From Rhodobacteraceae bacterium UBA1943 (lineage in GTDB: Bacteria; Pseudomonadota; Alphaproteobacteria; Rhodobacterales; Rhodobacteraceae), in assembly GCA_002336845.1 (NCBI GenBank), contig DDEX01000006.1, positions 1 to 48,034 on the forward strand: a stretch of DNA of 48,034 bases. The letters are read 5' to 3'. The notes beneath the pieces were generated by a model. That model was not told the origin of the DNA, made no database searches, and saw only the letters and a program-made list of their open reading frames with translations. Numbering within the stretch: position 1 is the stretch's first letter; each line of letters starts with the position of its first letter. Below are positions 1 through 8,595 of the stretch, piece by piece. A program made the position numbers and the translations under genes.

Positions 1-546
1 GCGGCGGGGCTGACGCTTGTTCTGGCGCGGGTTTCCGGTGCGAGGTGGGCAGAGCTGGCGGGGATGCTGCCGCTTGCGGCCTCGGGCCTGGTGATCGGGA
101 CCGGGTTGTTTCTGGTGCTGCGGCCCCTTGGGGCGGTCGAGCGGCTGGCGCTGCCGGTGACGGTGCTGGTCAATGCCACGCTGTCGCTGCCGTTTCTGGT
201 GCGGCTGCTGCTGCCCGAGGCCCGGCAGGTGCAGGCGGATTACGGGCGGCTGGCACAGTCGGTCGGGTTAGTTGGGGTGGCACGGCTGCGGCTGTTGGTG
301 CTGCCTCGGTTGGCGCGGCCCCTGGGGTTCGGTGCGGGCCTGTCGGCGGCGCTGTCGATGGGGGATCTGGGGGTGATCGCGCTGTTCGCGGGCGAGCGGT
401 CGGTGACTCTGCCGCTGATGGTGCAGCGGCTGGCCGGGGCCTACCGGATGGAGGCGGCTGGGGCGGCGGCCATGTTGTTGGTTGCCCTGAGTTTTGCGTT
501 GTTCTGGGCGTTTGACAGGATGGGGGCACGCTATGCTGATGCTTGA
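1..546 (+). CDS. thiP: Thiamine-type ABC transporter permease, 3' end only (5' cut by the window)
   Basis: This is the C-terminal part of an inner-membrane permease that would pair with the ATPase encoded next. The reading frame is open from base 1, so the gene starts outside the window; 181 residues are visible. It shows several hydrophobic segments and a cytoplasmic loop around the sequence GRLAQSVGL, which resembles the EAA loop that contacts the ATPase in binding-protein-dependent permeases. It ends 14 bp inside the start of the ATPase gene, so the two are translationally coupled. The ThiP name rests on this pairing and on the two-gene order; another small-molecule permease of the same fold (iron or sulfate type) is possible. 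Confidence 0.75.
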   Translation, partial: AAGLTLVLARVSGARWAELAGMLPLAASGLVIGTGLFLVLRPLGAVERLALPVTVLVNATLSLPFLVRLLLPEARQVQADYGRLAQSVGLVGVARLRLLVLPRLARPLGFGAGLSAALSMGDLGVIALFAGERSVTLPLMVQRLAGAYRMEAAGAAAMLLVALSFALFWAFDRMGARYADA

Positions 547-1234
547 GCGGGTACGGATTGTTCAGGACGATTTCCGGCTTACCGCCGACTGGTCATTGCC
601 CACAGGCGAACGCGCGGCGGTGATCGGGCCGTCAGGGGCGGGGAAATCGACTCTGCTGATGGCAATTGCGGGATTCCTGGCCCCGACAGCAGGGCGTATC
701 CTGTGGCAGGGGCAGGATATGACGGCGACACCGCCGGGGGAACGCCCGCTGAGCGTGCTGTTTCAGGATCAGAACCTGTTCCCGCATCTGACGGTGGCGC
801 AGAATGTCGGTCTTGGGTTGCGGCCCGATCTGCGGCTGACGGCTGCGGATCGTGAGCGGATTGAGGAGGCGCTGGGCCGGGTGGGTCTGGCCGGTATGGG
901 TGGGCGCAAACCGGCGCAACTTTCGGGCGGTCAGCAGGGGCGGGCGGCGCTGGCGCGGGTCTTGCTGCGGGCACGGCCCTTGTTGCTGCTGGATGAACCG
1001 TTCGCGGCACTTGGCCCGGCGTTGAAGGCCGAGATGCTCGAGCTTGTGGCCGGGCTGGCGCGCGACACCGGCGCGACGGTGCTGATGGTGACGCATGATC
1101 CGCAGGATGCGCTGCGGTTTGCCGATGCCACGGTGCTGGTGGCCGAGGGGGTTGCCGCCGCACCAGTGCCAACGGCGGCGCTGTTCGCCAATCCGCCCCC
1201 CGCGCTGCGCGATTATCTGGGATCAACGCGTTGA
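533..1234 (+). CDS. thiQ: ABC transporter ATP-binding protein, thiamine type
   Basis: The 233-residue ATPase should power thiamine (or thiamine phosphate) uptake with the upstream permease. Walker A GPSGAGKS lies at residues 32-39, the Q-loop near 78-80, the signature LSGGQ at 130-134, Walker B ending in DE at 154-155, and the H-loop histidine at 188. The protein is short for an importer ATPase (often 300 or more residues) and lacks a C-terminal regulatory domain, as is usual for ThiQ. I chose the ATG at 533, preceded by GGGGG, over an upstream in-frame start at 494 because that start would lie deep inside the permease and add residues with no family match. A second ATG at 539 is also possible. 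Confidence 0.8.
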   Translation: MLMLERVRIVQDDFRLTADWSLPTGERAAVIGPSGAGKSTLLMAIAGFLAPTAGRILWQGQDMTATPPGERPLSVLFQDQNLFPHLTVAQNVGLGLRPDLRLTAADRERIEEALGRVGLAGMGGRKPAQLSGGQQGRAALARVLLRARPLLLLDEPFAALGPALKAEMLELVAGLARDTGATVLMVTHDPQDALRFADATVLVAEGVAAAPVPTAALFANPPPALRDYLGSTR

Positions 1235-1253
1235 GCGGGTGCCTGGCCGAATG

Positions 1254-1285
1254 AAAAAGGCCCCCGCAATGCAGGGGCCTTTTCT
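1254..1285. terminator. Bidirectional intrinsic terminator between thiQ and petC
   Basis: AAAAGGCCCC at 1255-1264 pairs with GGGGCCTTTT at 1274-1283 around a short loop. Read on either strand the GC stem is followed by T residues. It sits between two convergent genes (thiQ ends at 1234, petC at 1301), so it probably ends transcription from both sides. Confidence 0.8.
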
Positions 1286-1300
1286 GTCATGTCAGTCGGA

Positions 1301-2086
1301 TCAGGCCGATTTCTTGCCCTTGACCCCGGCCCAGAGGCGCTTGTTGGTCAGATACAGCAGCGAGGACAGCACGATCAGGAAGATCACGCCAATAAAACCC
1401 GACTGCTTGCGCGCCATCATGTGGGGTTCCGCCGTCCACATCAGGAAGGCCGCCACGTCCTTGGCCATCTGGTCCACCGTTGCGGGCGTGCCATCGGCAT
1501 AGGTCACCTGGCCTTCGGTCAGGGGCGGGGGCATCTTGATCCAGCCGGTCGAGAAGGCGTGATTCTCGTAGAAGGTAGAACCTGCCTCATCCTTGGTCTC
1601 GCCGGTAAAGTCGGTGAGGATGGCGTGGATGTATTCGGGCCCGCCGATGCCGCGGAACAACTGGTTGATGCCCAGGCCATAGGGGCCATGGAACGCGGCG
1701 CGTGCCTTGGCCATCAGCGAAAGGTCAGGCGCCCCGGCCGAGGTATTGGCCGGGAAATTGTCCGACGGAAGCGCCTCACGCTCTTGCCCGGTTTCCTTGT
1801 CCACCACGGTGAACTGCTTGGCATAGGCGCGGACCTGATCGGCCGGAATCGCAGGCCCGCCCTCATCGGACAGGGTGCGGATCGGCACGAACTTCAGGCC
1901 GTGGCAGGCCGCGCAAACCTCGGTGTAAACCTGAAGGCCGCGCTGCAACTGGTGTTCGTCGAACTTGCCGAAGGGGCCTTCGAACGAGAAGCCGATGTCC
2001 TCGATATGGCCGCCTTCGTTGGCGAAGCCAGCCCCGGTGGAGAGGACAAGCGCGGAAGCGGCGCTGATTGCGATCTTGCGAAACAT
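1301..2086 (-). CDS. petC: Cytochrome c1, bc1 complex heme subunit
   Basis: The 261-residue protein is the membrane-anchored periplasmic cytochrome of the ubiquinol:cytochrome c oxidoreductase; it passes electrons from the Rieske protein to soluble cytochrome c. A signal peptide ends near residue 22 (AGFA, then NEGG). The heme site CAACH covers residues 58-62, the likely methionine ligand is Met185 in KMPPPL, and one C-terminal membrane helix spans roughly 229-246. Length and order match Rhodobacter cytochrome c1. It is the last gene of a leftward petA-petB-petC operon, 18 bp after petB. Confidence 0.95.
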   Translation of the reverse strand: MFRKIAISAASALVLSTGAGFANEGGHIEDIGFSFEGPFGKFDEHQLQRGLQVYTEVCAACHGLKFVPIRTLSDEGGPAIPADQVRAYAKQFTVVDKETGQEREALPSDNFPANTSAGAPDLSLMAKARAAFHGPYGLGINQLFRGIGGPEYIHAILTDFTGETKDEAGSTFYENHAFSTGWIKMPPPLTEGQVTYADGTPATVDQMAKDVAAFLMWTAEPHMMARKQSGFIGVIFLIVLSSLLYLTNKRLWAGVKGKKSA

Positions 2087-2104
2087 CTGATCAGTTCCTT
2101 TCCG

Positions 2105-3418
2105 TCACTCGGCCGCACCGGGGTAGTGGGCCTTGAAATCTTCCTCGATCGTTGCCGGTTGCGGCAGCGGTTTTTCCAGAACGCCAAGCAGCGGCAGGAT
2201 GATGAGGAAGTAGGCGAACCAGTAAGTGGCCCCCAAGAGCGAGATGTAGGGATAAATCCCGTCGGTCGGCATCGCGCCCACCCACATCAGCACCACGAAG
2301 TCGAAAGCCAGAAGCCAGAACCAGCCCTTGAACTTGGGGCGGTATTTGCCCGAACGCACCGAAGAGGTGTCCAGCCACGGAACCAGCGCCATGACGGCAA
2401 TGGCCCCGAACATCGCCAGCACGCCGAAGAATTTGGCGTCGATGATGCCGAAGGATACGAAGTGGACCAGTTGCACCACCCAGACATCGGCGGTGAAGGC
2501 GCGCAGGATGGCGTAGAACGGCAGGAAGTACCATTCCGGCACGATATGGGCCGGGGTCGCCAGCGCATTCGCCTCGATGTAGTTGTCGGGGTGGCCCAGG
2601 AAGTTGGGCATGAAGCCGACGACGGCAAAGAAGATCACCAGAACCACCGCCAGGGCGAACAGGTCCTTGATGACGTAATAGGGCCAGAAGGGCAGGGTGT
2701 CTTTCGCCGCTTCTTCCTTGGACCCGCGGCGCACTTCAACACCCGTGGGGTTGTTGTTGCCGGTGGTGTGGAAGGCCCAGATGTGAACCGCGACCAAGGC
2801 GGCGATCACGAAGGGCAGCAGGTAGTGCAAGCTGAAAAAGCGGTTCAGCGTGGCATTGTCCACCGCAGGCCCGCCCAGAAGCCATTCCTGAATCGACGGC
2901 CCGATGCCGGGGATTGCGCCGAACAGGCCCGTGATCACCGTGGCGCCCCAGAACGACATCTGACCCCAGGGCAGAACATAGCCCATGAAGCCGGTCGCCA
3001 TCATCGCCAGATAGATCAGCATCCCGACGATCCAGGTTACTTCGCGCGGGGCCTTGTAAGAGCCGTAGTAAAGGCCGCGGAAGATGTGCAGATAGACCGC
3101 AAAGAAGAACAGCGACGCGCCGTTGGCGTGCAGATAGCGCAGCATATGCCCGCCGTTCACGTCGCGCATGATGTGTTCGACCGAGGCAAAGGCCATATCG
3201 ACATGGGGGGTATAATGCATCACCAGCACGATGCCGGTCACGATTTGCAGGCCCAGGCAAAAGGCCAGAACGATGCCCCAGATCCACATCCAGTTCAGGT
3301 TCTTGGGCGTGGGAATCATCAGGGTGTCATAGACAAGGCTTACCACCGGCAGGCGCGTGTGGAGCCACTTTTCAAAGCCCGACTTGGGCTCGTAATGGTC
3401 GTGGGGAATACCAGCCAT
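2105..3418 (-). CDS. petB: Cytochrome b of the bc1 complex
   Basis: The 437-residue integral membrane subunit carries hemes bL and bH and both quinone sites. The heme ligands fall at His97, His111, His198 and His212, and the quinol-oxidation motif PEWY at 294-297; this is the exact numbering known for Rhodobacter cytochrome b. Length also matches the long alphaproteobacterial form. The gene starts at an ATG preceded by GAGGAG and follows petA by 12 bp, so the three bc1 genes form one transcript. A very long open frame on the opposite strand is a codon-bias shadow of this gene. Confidence 0.97.
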   Translation of the reverse strand: MAGIPHDHYEPKSGFEKWLHTRLPVVSLVYDTLMIPTPKNLNWMWIWGIVLAFCLGLQIVTGIVLVMHYTPHVDMAFASVEHIMRDVNGGHMLRYLHANGASLFFFAVYLHIFRGLYYGSYKAPREVTWIVGMLIYLAMMATGFMGYVLPWGQMSFWGATVITGLFGAIPGIGPSIQEWLLGGPAVDNATLNRFFSLHYLLPFVIAALVAVHIWAFHTTGNNNPTGVEVRRGSKEEAAKDTLPFWPYYVIKDLFALAVVLVIFFAVVGFMPNFLGHPDNYIEANALATPAHIVPEWYFLPFYAILRAFTADVWVVQLVHFVSFGIIDAKFFGVLAMFGAIAVMALVPWLDTSSVRSGKYRPKFKGWFWLLAFDFVVLMWVGAMPTDGIYPYISLLGATYWFAYFLIILPLLGVLEKPLPQPATIEEDFKAHYPGAAE

Positions 3419-3430
3419 CGGTTATGCTCC

Positions 3431-3991
3431 TCAGCCCAGCTTGATCGTGGTGTCGTTTTCGAACTTGACGACCGGCACCTGAAGGTTGCGCGGCGCCGGT
3501 CCTTTGCGGATGCGGCCAGCGGTGTCGTAGTGCGAGCCGTGGCAGGGGCAGAACCAGCCGCCGAAGTCACCGGCATGGTCCAGCGGCACGCAGCCGAGGT
3601 GGGTGCAAACCCCCATCGTCACCAGCCATTCGCCCTTTTCGTCCAGCGCGCGGTTCTGGTCGCTGGCGTCTGAAGTGGGGTCGAGGTTGTCGTTCTCGGC
3701 CAGCGGGTCCACCAGATCAGAAAGTTTGGTGTCGCGGGCGGCCTTGATTTCCTCATCGGTGCGGCGACGGATGAACACCGGCTTGCCGCGCCATTTCACG
3801 GTCAACTGGGTGCCAACCGCGACGCCCGAGATATCGACCATGATCGACGCCAGCGCGCGGGTATCGGCCGACGGGTTCATCTGGTTGATCAGGGGCCAAA
3901 CCGCCGCCCCGGTGGCAACGACGCCGGCCCCGGCGGTTGCGTAGTACAGGAAATCCCTGCGGGTGCCTGCGTTGTCATCAGCGTGGGACAC
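3431..3991 (-). CDS. petA: Rieske iron-sulfur subunit of the bc1 complex (GTG start)
   Basis: The 186-residue protein carries the 2Fe-2S cluster that takes the first electron from quinol. Box I, CTHLGC, gives Cys129 and His131; box II, CPCH, gives Cys148 and His151; Cys134 and Cys150 form the stabilising disulfide. A Tat motif (RRDF at 11-14) precedes the single membrane anchor, as expected for export of a folded Rieske protein. I chose the GTG at 3991 because AAGGGAGAAG lies just upstream and the resulting N-terminus matches Rhodobacter Rieske proteins. An in-frame ATG at 4084 would place 31 unrelated residues before the Tat signal. It is the first gene of petABC; its promoter should lie in 3992-4187. 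Confidence 0.95.
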   Translation of the reverse strand: MSHADDNAGTRRDFLYYATAGAGVVATGAAVWPLINQMNPSADTRALASIMVDISGVAVGTQLTVKWRGKPVFIRRRTDEEIKAARDTKLSDLVDPLAENDNLDPTSDASDQNRALDEKGEWLVTMGVCTHLGCVPLDHAGDFGGWFCPCHGSHYDTAGRIRKGPAPRNLQVPVVKFENDTTIKLG

Positions 3992-4187
3992 GAGATCTTC
4001 TCCCTTCCGGGGCCGCCGGGCTTGCGACCCATATACCAGTGAGGCCGCAGTTTCCCGCAGCCTTGCCGGGCTGGTATTAGACAAGGAAAAGCGGCCCGTC
4101 CAGCGGTCAAAGGCGCGCAGGGGCGCGGAATTCCGCTTTGTCGCAGGGCGTGACCTTGAAGGCGCAGCCTGGGGTTCCTATGCGGCA

Positions 4188-4796
4188 TCAACCAGCAGGG
4201 CGGGTGGCATGCATCGACGGGCGGGTGGCGAAGCCGGCTTCCCACGCGGCAAGCTGTGGCCGGATATCGCGCCAGCCGCGCAGATCGTGGCGGAAATCCA
4301 GGTAGGACAGGGCTGCGCCCACGGCGATATGGGCCGTGGTCATGGGGCCTTGCAGCAGGCCGATCCACTGCGATTCCATGGCATCAAGCGCACGGGCGAT
4401 CTTTTGCCACTGGCCTTCGACCCAGGGGGCAAAGCGCAGGTCTTCGGGGCGCAGGCGCACTTCATAGGCCATGAGCACGGCGGCATCCGCGATGCCATGG
4501 GCCGTCGCTTCCAGCGTCAGAACATCCCACAGCGCATGCCCCTTCGGATAAAGTCCGCTGCCCGACAGGTCGTCGAAATAGCGGCAGATCACCCGGCTGT
4601 CATAGATTGCGCGGCCATCGTCCAGTTCCAGCGCCGGAATTTTGCCAAGGGGATTCTGGGCCAACGGCATGGTGCCGGGATCAAGCGGCGTGCCCGAGGC
4701 AGAGATAACCTGAACCCGGTCCTCAAGCCCGCATTCCATCATCATGACGGTGGCAATCCGGCCAAAGGGGGTGGTGGGGGATGAATAAAGGCGCAT
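4188..4796 (-). CDS. Glutathione S-transferase family protein
   Basis: The 202-residue protein has the two-domain GST layout: an N-terminal thioredoxin-fold part with the cis-proline motif GKIPAL at 51-56 and the glutathione gamma-glutamyl-binding acidic/serine pair at 66-67 (DS), then an all-helical domain. The first residues (RLYSSPTTPF) place a serine where many bacterial GSTs keep their catalytic Ser or Cys. The substrate cannot be told from sequence. The gene stands alone, between the petA promoter region and a SUMF1-fold gene. Confidence 0.85.
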   Translation of the reverse strand: MRLYSSPTTPFGRIATVMMMECGLEDRVQVISASGTPLDPGTMPLAQNPLGKIPALELDDGRAIYDSRVICRYFDDLSGSGLYPKGHALWDVLTLEATAHGIADAAVLMAYEVRLRPEDLRFAPWVEGQWQKIARALDAMESQWIGLLQGPMTTAHIAVGAALSYLDFRHDLRGWRDIRPQLAAWEAGFATRPSMHATRPAG

Positions 4797-4917
4797 GGAA
4801 CCCTCGGTTTCTGGTGGCAGGCCAGGTTGGAGATGCCGCCAACGCCTCCGTAATATCTTGGCACGGGCCTGTCACATGCTTTTGTGACCTATCTGGCCAG
4901 CCGCCCATTTCATTGTC

Positions 4918-5946
4918 CTATTTCAATTGCTTGACAATTCTGAATCCGGTGTATTGATTTCTGTTGTCTTCATCGGCGGGCATCCGAAACGCCACGCGCG
5001 CCGCGTTCATCGGGCCAACATAAGCGCCGCCTCGCCAAGAACGTTTACAGCTTTTGAGGGCGCTTTTTTCCAGCCATTCGCTGGTGGTTTCCCAGTCAGC
5101 ATAGCGGACAGCGTAGCAAGAGGCTGTAATCTCTGCGATATTACCTGACATATGGCGCAGGCCCCAGGGGTTTGCGGCATCCATCTCATCAACAGGAACG
5201 GGAAACGGAAGGCTGCGCAGGTCGGGGCGGCGCTGATGCAAAACCATCTCTGTCCCCTCGCCGGATATATCGGCCTGATCGGCGGTCGGTTCAAACCCTT
5301 GGGCAAAGCGGGTGGTGGTGCCGGCCCGCGCCGCATATTCCCATTCCGCCTCGGTCGGCAGGCGATAGGCGGTGGTGCCAAGTTTCTGGTTCAGCCAGGC
5401 AACATAGGTCAGCGCATCCAGATAGGAAACGTAAAACACCGGGTGCCTGTCGGTGCTGGGCAGAAACTTGTGCTGGGCGATGGCCTCTTGCATGGCGTGT
5501 TTTGAAGGCAGCGGCTTGAACAGCCGGTCATCGAATGCGCGCGCAATGGCCTCATCAGTGCCCGCCCGCCCGGCCGTATGCACCGGCTCATAGCCGTTGC
5601 AGCCACCATCATGAACACAGGCCATCCATTCGCCATAAGTCACCTCGTTCTTGCCCATGGCGATGGGCAGATCGACGGTCACCCTGTGCTGGGGGCCTTC
5701 GTTATCGGGAATCCAGGGGTGATCTTTGGTGGCAAGCTGAAGGCTTTCGGTCGCCGGGTCGTACCAGACGTTCTGGCGAAACTCGCTGTCCGGCGCGCCC
5801 ATGGTGAACGATCCCATCGGCAGTTCGATCATCTCGGGGCACAGCGCGCAATCGCGGAACACGGACAGCGGTTCGGCGGTGGCCGTTGAGGTCACAAGGC
5901 AGGAAAACACGCTGCACAGAGAATATTGCAGTGCCAGTAATCTCAT
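4918..5946 (-). CDS. Secreted SUMF1/formylglycine-generating-enzyme fold protein, lacking the FGE cysteines
   Basis: The 342-residue protein has a signal peptide (about residues 1-25, ending near TATA) followed by a SUMF1-type domain. Recognisable family blocks are MGSFTMGAP near the N-terminus, YRLPTEAEWEYAARAG in the middle, PWGLRHMSGNIAE, and RGGAY...GFRIV at the end. True formylglycine-generating enzymes have two cysteines shortly after RGGSY; here that stretch reads YVGPMNAAR, so oxidase activity is unlikely. Such proteins more often serve as binding or accessory modules. I start at 5946, where GTGAGGAT is well spaced, not at the ATG 18 bases earlier. Base composition looks lower in GC than its neighbours, which could indicate transfer. 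No sulfatase is nearby. Confidence 0.8.
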   Translation of the reverse strand: MRLLALQYSLCSVFSCLVTSTATAEPLSVFRDCALCPEMIELPMGSFTMGAPDSEFRQNVWYDPATESLQLATKDHPWIPDNEGPQHRVTVDLPIAMGKNEVTYGEWMACVHDGGCNGYEPVHTAGRAGTDEAIARAFDDRLFKPLPSKHAMQEAIAQHKFLPSTDRHPVFYVSYLDALTYVAWLNQKLGTTAYRLPTEAEWEYAARAGTTTRFAQGFEPTADQADISGEGTEMVLHQRRPDLRSLPFPVPVDEMDAANPWGLRHMSGNIAEITASCYAVRYADWETTSEWLEKSALKSCKRSWRGGAYVGPMNAARVAFRMPADEDNRNQYTGFRIVKQLK

Positions 5947-6026
5947 ATGATCCTCACTGTTCACAGCTAAGCCCCAGGTTGCAGTAAACGTCAGCCAAAG
6001 GTGGATTCAAACGGATTGGCGCGGTT

Positions 6027-7202
6027 TCATTGCTGTGCTGGGGTGCTGTCCAGCCGTGCCGCCGCCCGCCCCGCGTGCCGCCCCGTCGCCAGACAGGCGG
6101 TCAGCAGATAGCCGCCCGTGGGGGCCTCCCAGTCCAGCATTTCGCCCGCCGCAAAGATGCCGGGCAGGGCGCGCAGTTCCAGATCGGGGGTCAGGCCGTC
6201 GGCGGCGATGCCGCCTGCGGTCGAGATTGCCTCATCCAGCGGGCGGGGGCCGGCGTGGCGGATGGGCAGGGCCGTGATGGCCTGAACAAGATCGAGGTTG
6301 CGCCCGAACTCCATGACCAGCGCCGTGGCGGCGGGGCCAAGGCCCAGCTTGCGCAGGCGGTTGGCAAGGGTCTCGCCCGGTTTCATGCGGGCAAGGCGGG
6401 CGGAAAGATCGGCTTCCGCGACATCGGGCATCAGGTTCAGCGTGAGGGGGGCACCGTCGCGTATCTCACGGCTGACGGCATAGATGCCGCCGCCCTCGAT
6501 TCCCTTGGCGGACAGGACGAACTCGCCCCGTTCGCGCCGACCCCCGACGATCAGCGCGGCACCCTTGACCGGCTGGCCGAAGTGGCGGGCCATGTGGGGC
6601 GACCAGTCGATGGCAAAGCCCATGTTGGCGGGACGGAAAGGGGCGATCTTGACCCCCCTCTCGGCCAGCCATGGCACCCAGGCGGCATCGGACCCCAGCC
6701 GTGACCAGCTTGCCCCGCCCAATGCCAGAACGGTGACGGAGGGCGTAAGCAGGCGTTCCCCCCCTGGCGTATGAAACCGCAAGGCATCGCCTGCGAACCC
6801 TTGCCAGCGCCAGCGGGTACGCAGGCCGACACCCAGCCCTTCCAGCCGCGAAAGCCATGCGCGCAGCAGGGGCGAGCCCTTCATCGCCACGGGAAACACC
6901 CGGCCTGAAGAGCCGGTAAACACCGGCTGGCCCAGGCCTTGCGCCCAGCCTATCACCTGTGCCGGGCCGAATTCGGCCAGATAGGGATGAATCCAGACAT
7001 CGGGATAACTGGCAGCAAAGCTGGCGGCAGGTTGATCCTTGGTGATGTTAAGGCCCGACTTTCCCGCCATCAGAAACTTGCGTGCAGGGCTTGGCTTTGA
7101 CTCGACCACCACCACGCGGCGGCCCGCGCGCGCCAGTTCTTCGGCGGCCATAAGCCCCGCAGGCCCGGCCCCGATGACCAAAGCCTCTGGCGCCTCGATC
7201 AC
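6027..7202 (-). CDS. FAD-dependent oxidoreductase of the HI0933/BaiN-like family
   Basis: The 391-residue flavoprotein begins with a Rossmann dinucleotide motif GAGPAG at 11-16 and an acidic end to the second strand (VVVVESKP). The block KFLMAGKSGLNITKD is typical of the HI0933-like family of predicted NAD(P)/FAD oxidoreductases, and the C-terminus ends in a second FAD-binding block (GIFAAGEMLDWEAPTGGYLL). The substrate is unknown for most members. The start is GTG at 7202 and overlaps the stop of the upstream mechanosensitive channel gene by four bases (GTGA), so the two are co-translated. Confidence 0.85.
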   Translation of the reverse strand: MIEAPEALVIGAGPAGLMAAEELARAGRRVVVVESKPSPARKFLMAGKSGLNITKDQPAASFAASYPDVWIHPYLAEFGPAQVIGWAQGLGQPVFTGSSGRVFPVAMKGSPLLRAWLSRLEGLGVGLRTRWRWQGFAGDALRFHTPGGERLLTPSVTVLALGGASWSRLGSDAAWVPWLAERGVKIAPFRPANMGFAIDWSPHMARHFGQPVKGAALIVGGRRERGEFVLSAKGIEGGGIYAVSREIRDGAPLTLNLMPDVAEADLSARLARMKPGETLANRLRKLGLGPAATALVMEFGRNLDLVQAITALPIRHAGPRPLDEAISTAGGIAADGLTPDLELRALPGIFAAGEMLDWEAPTGGYLLTACLATGRHAGRAAARLDSTPAQQ

Positions 7203-8509
7203 TTTGGCCCCTGACGACGCAATTCGACGACGCGGTGAGGATAAGGCATCTCTATCCCTGCGGATTTGAGCGCGTTCCAGATGGCGAACAACACCAGGCT
7301 GCCGTATTTATTTTTCCCATCATCGATCCCGTTCACCCAGTATTCCACGGCGAAATCGACGCTCGACTCGCCAAAGCCGCGCAGTTCGCAGTCCGGCCCG
7401 TCGGGCTGTTGCAGCACGAAGGGCAAGGCGGCCACGGCAGCTTCGATGATTTCGGGCACAAGGTTGATGTCGGTATCATAGCTGACGGAGAACGCCGCCT
7501 CATACCGGTTGGCGCTGCCCTGGTCGGAATAGTTCACGACGCGCGTCGTGATGAAATGCTCGTTCGGCACCACGATCCAGCGGCCGTCAAAGGTTTCCAG
7601 CACGCAGGCACGGGCGGTCATCTTGACGATGGTGCCCTTTTCGCCGCCATCCAGCTCGACATAATCGCCGACGGTGGTCTGGCCCTCGACCAAGAGGATG
7701 ATGCCGGAGACGAAGTTTGCCGCAATCTGTTGCAGGCCAAGGCCGATGCCGACACCCAGGGCGCCGCCCAGAACGGCGACGGCGGTCAGGTCGATGCCCA
7801 TGATCGTCATAAGCAGCAGGAAAGCCGCGCCGAAGATCATCACCTCAACCGCCTTGACCGCCAGTTCGCGGGTGGCGGGGCGCAGTTCCTGTTGTTTCTT
7901 GATGTAATCGGCGCTTTGCCGGTTGGACCAAGACCCCGCCCAGAACAAGAGCGACCCCGCGATCAGCCCGCGCAACAGCGACATGGCGGAAAAGCGGATG
8001 TTGCCCAGCTCGACCACGGTTTCTTCAAGCCGCAGTGAGATGTTGTCAAGGATGCCCAAGGCATAAAGCGCCATGGCCGGGATCAGCACATAGCGACCCA
8101 AAAGGCGCAGGAAGCTGTCGGTCAGCACGTCGCGCACGAAGATGCGGGCGGCGAGGAACAGGAAGACGCGCTTGCCGAAGGCGATCACCTCGCCCGAGCC
8201 AAACAGCGAGCGGGTGACGTCTTCGCCCAGGGCGGTGAAAGCATAGGCCAGCACCGGCAGGATCAGCGGCACAAAGCACAAGGCAAAACGGCGCAGGGCC
8301 GCAAGAAGCGTATCCTTGTCGCCGGGCTCCAGCAAACGGCGGATCGCCGGATCAAGCCGCCGGGCCAACAGGCGCGCGCCCAGATAGGCCAGCGCAAGCA
8401 GTGCAAACTGCGACCATGCGGCGGGCGAAAGCAGCCAGCCTTTGGCTGTCTGGCCTGCATTGGTCAGCCAAGCCAGCGCTTCACCGGCCAATTCGGGCTG
8501 TGCCGCCAT
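7199..8509 (-). CDS. MscS-family small-conductance mechanosensitive channel
   Basis: The 436-residue protein is predicted to open under membrane tension and release solutes on osmotic downshock. An N-terminal part with several membrane segments leads to the pore-lining helix (GGALGVGIGLGLQQIAANFV), then the beta domain (GDYVELDGGEKGTIVKM and the block WIVVPNEHF), then a C-terminal alpha/beta domain. It is longer than E. coli MscS (286 residues) because of extra N-terminal helices, as in larger bacterial homologues. It is the first gene of a two-gene unit with the flavoprotein. Confidence 0.9.
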   Translation of the reverse strand: MAAQPELAGEALAWLTNAGQTAKGWLLSPAAWSQFALLALAYLGARLLARRLDPAIRRLLEPGDKDTLLAALRRFALCFVPLILPVLAYAFTALGEDVTRSLFGSGEVIAFGKRVFLFLAARIFVRDVLTDSFLRLLGRYVLIPAMALYALGILDNISLRLEETVVELGNIRFSAMSLLRGLIAGSLLFWAGSWSNRQSADYIKKQQELRPATRELAVKAVEVMIFGAAFLLLMTIMGIDLTAVAVLGGALGVGIGLGLQQIAANFVSGIILLVEGQTTVGDYVELDGGEKGTIVKMTARACVLETFDGRWIVVPNEHFITTRVVNYSDQGSANRYEAAFSVSYDTDINLVPEIIEAAVAALPFVLQQPDGPDCELRGFGESSVDFAVEYWVNGIDDGKNKYGSLVLFAIWNALKSAGIEMPYPHRVVELRRQGPK

Positions 8510-8595
8510 GATCTGGTCTCCGTTCCGGCCCCGTCAGGTTCTCCTGTGGCAAGAAAGGTGCCGCAAGACAAGCGGCGCGACGGGCTGGCGTGGCG

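Noticed and set aside
1289..3673. Very long plus-strand open frame opposite petC and petB
   Set aside because: It is exactly antisense to two certain genes; its residue composition (many His, Arg, Gly, Gln) is typical of a high-GC shadow frame.
3992..4084. Longer Rieske N-terminus from the ATG at 4084
   Set aside because: It adds 31 residues before the Tat signal; the GTG at 3991 has a better ribosome-binding site and matches Rhodobacter Rieske length.
4000..4187. A specific petA promoter (TTGACC followed by TAATAC)
   Set aside because: The spacing is 25 bases, too long for a sigma-70 promoter; only the general region can be given.
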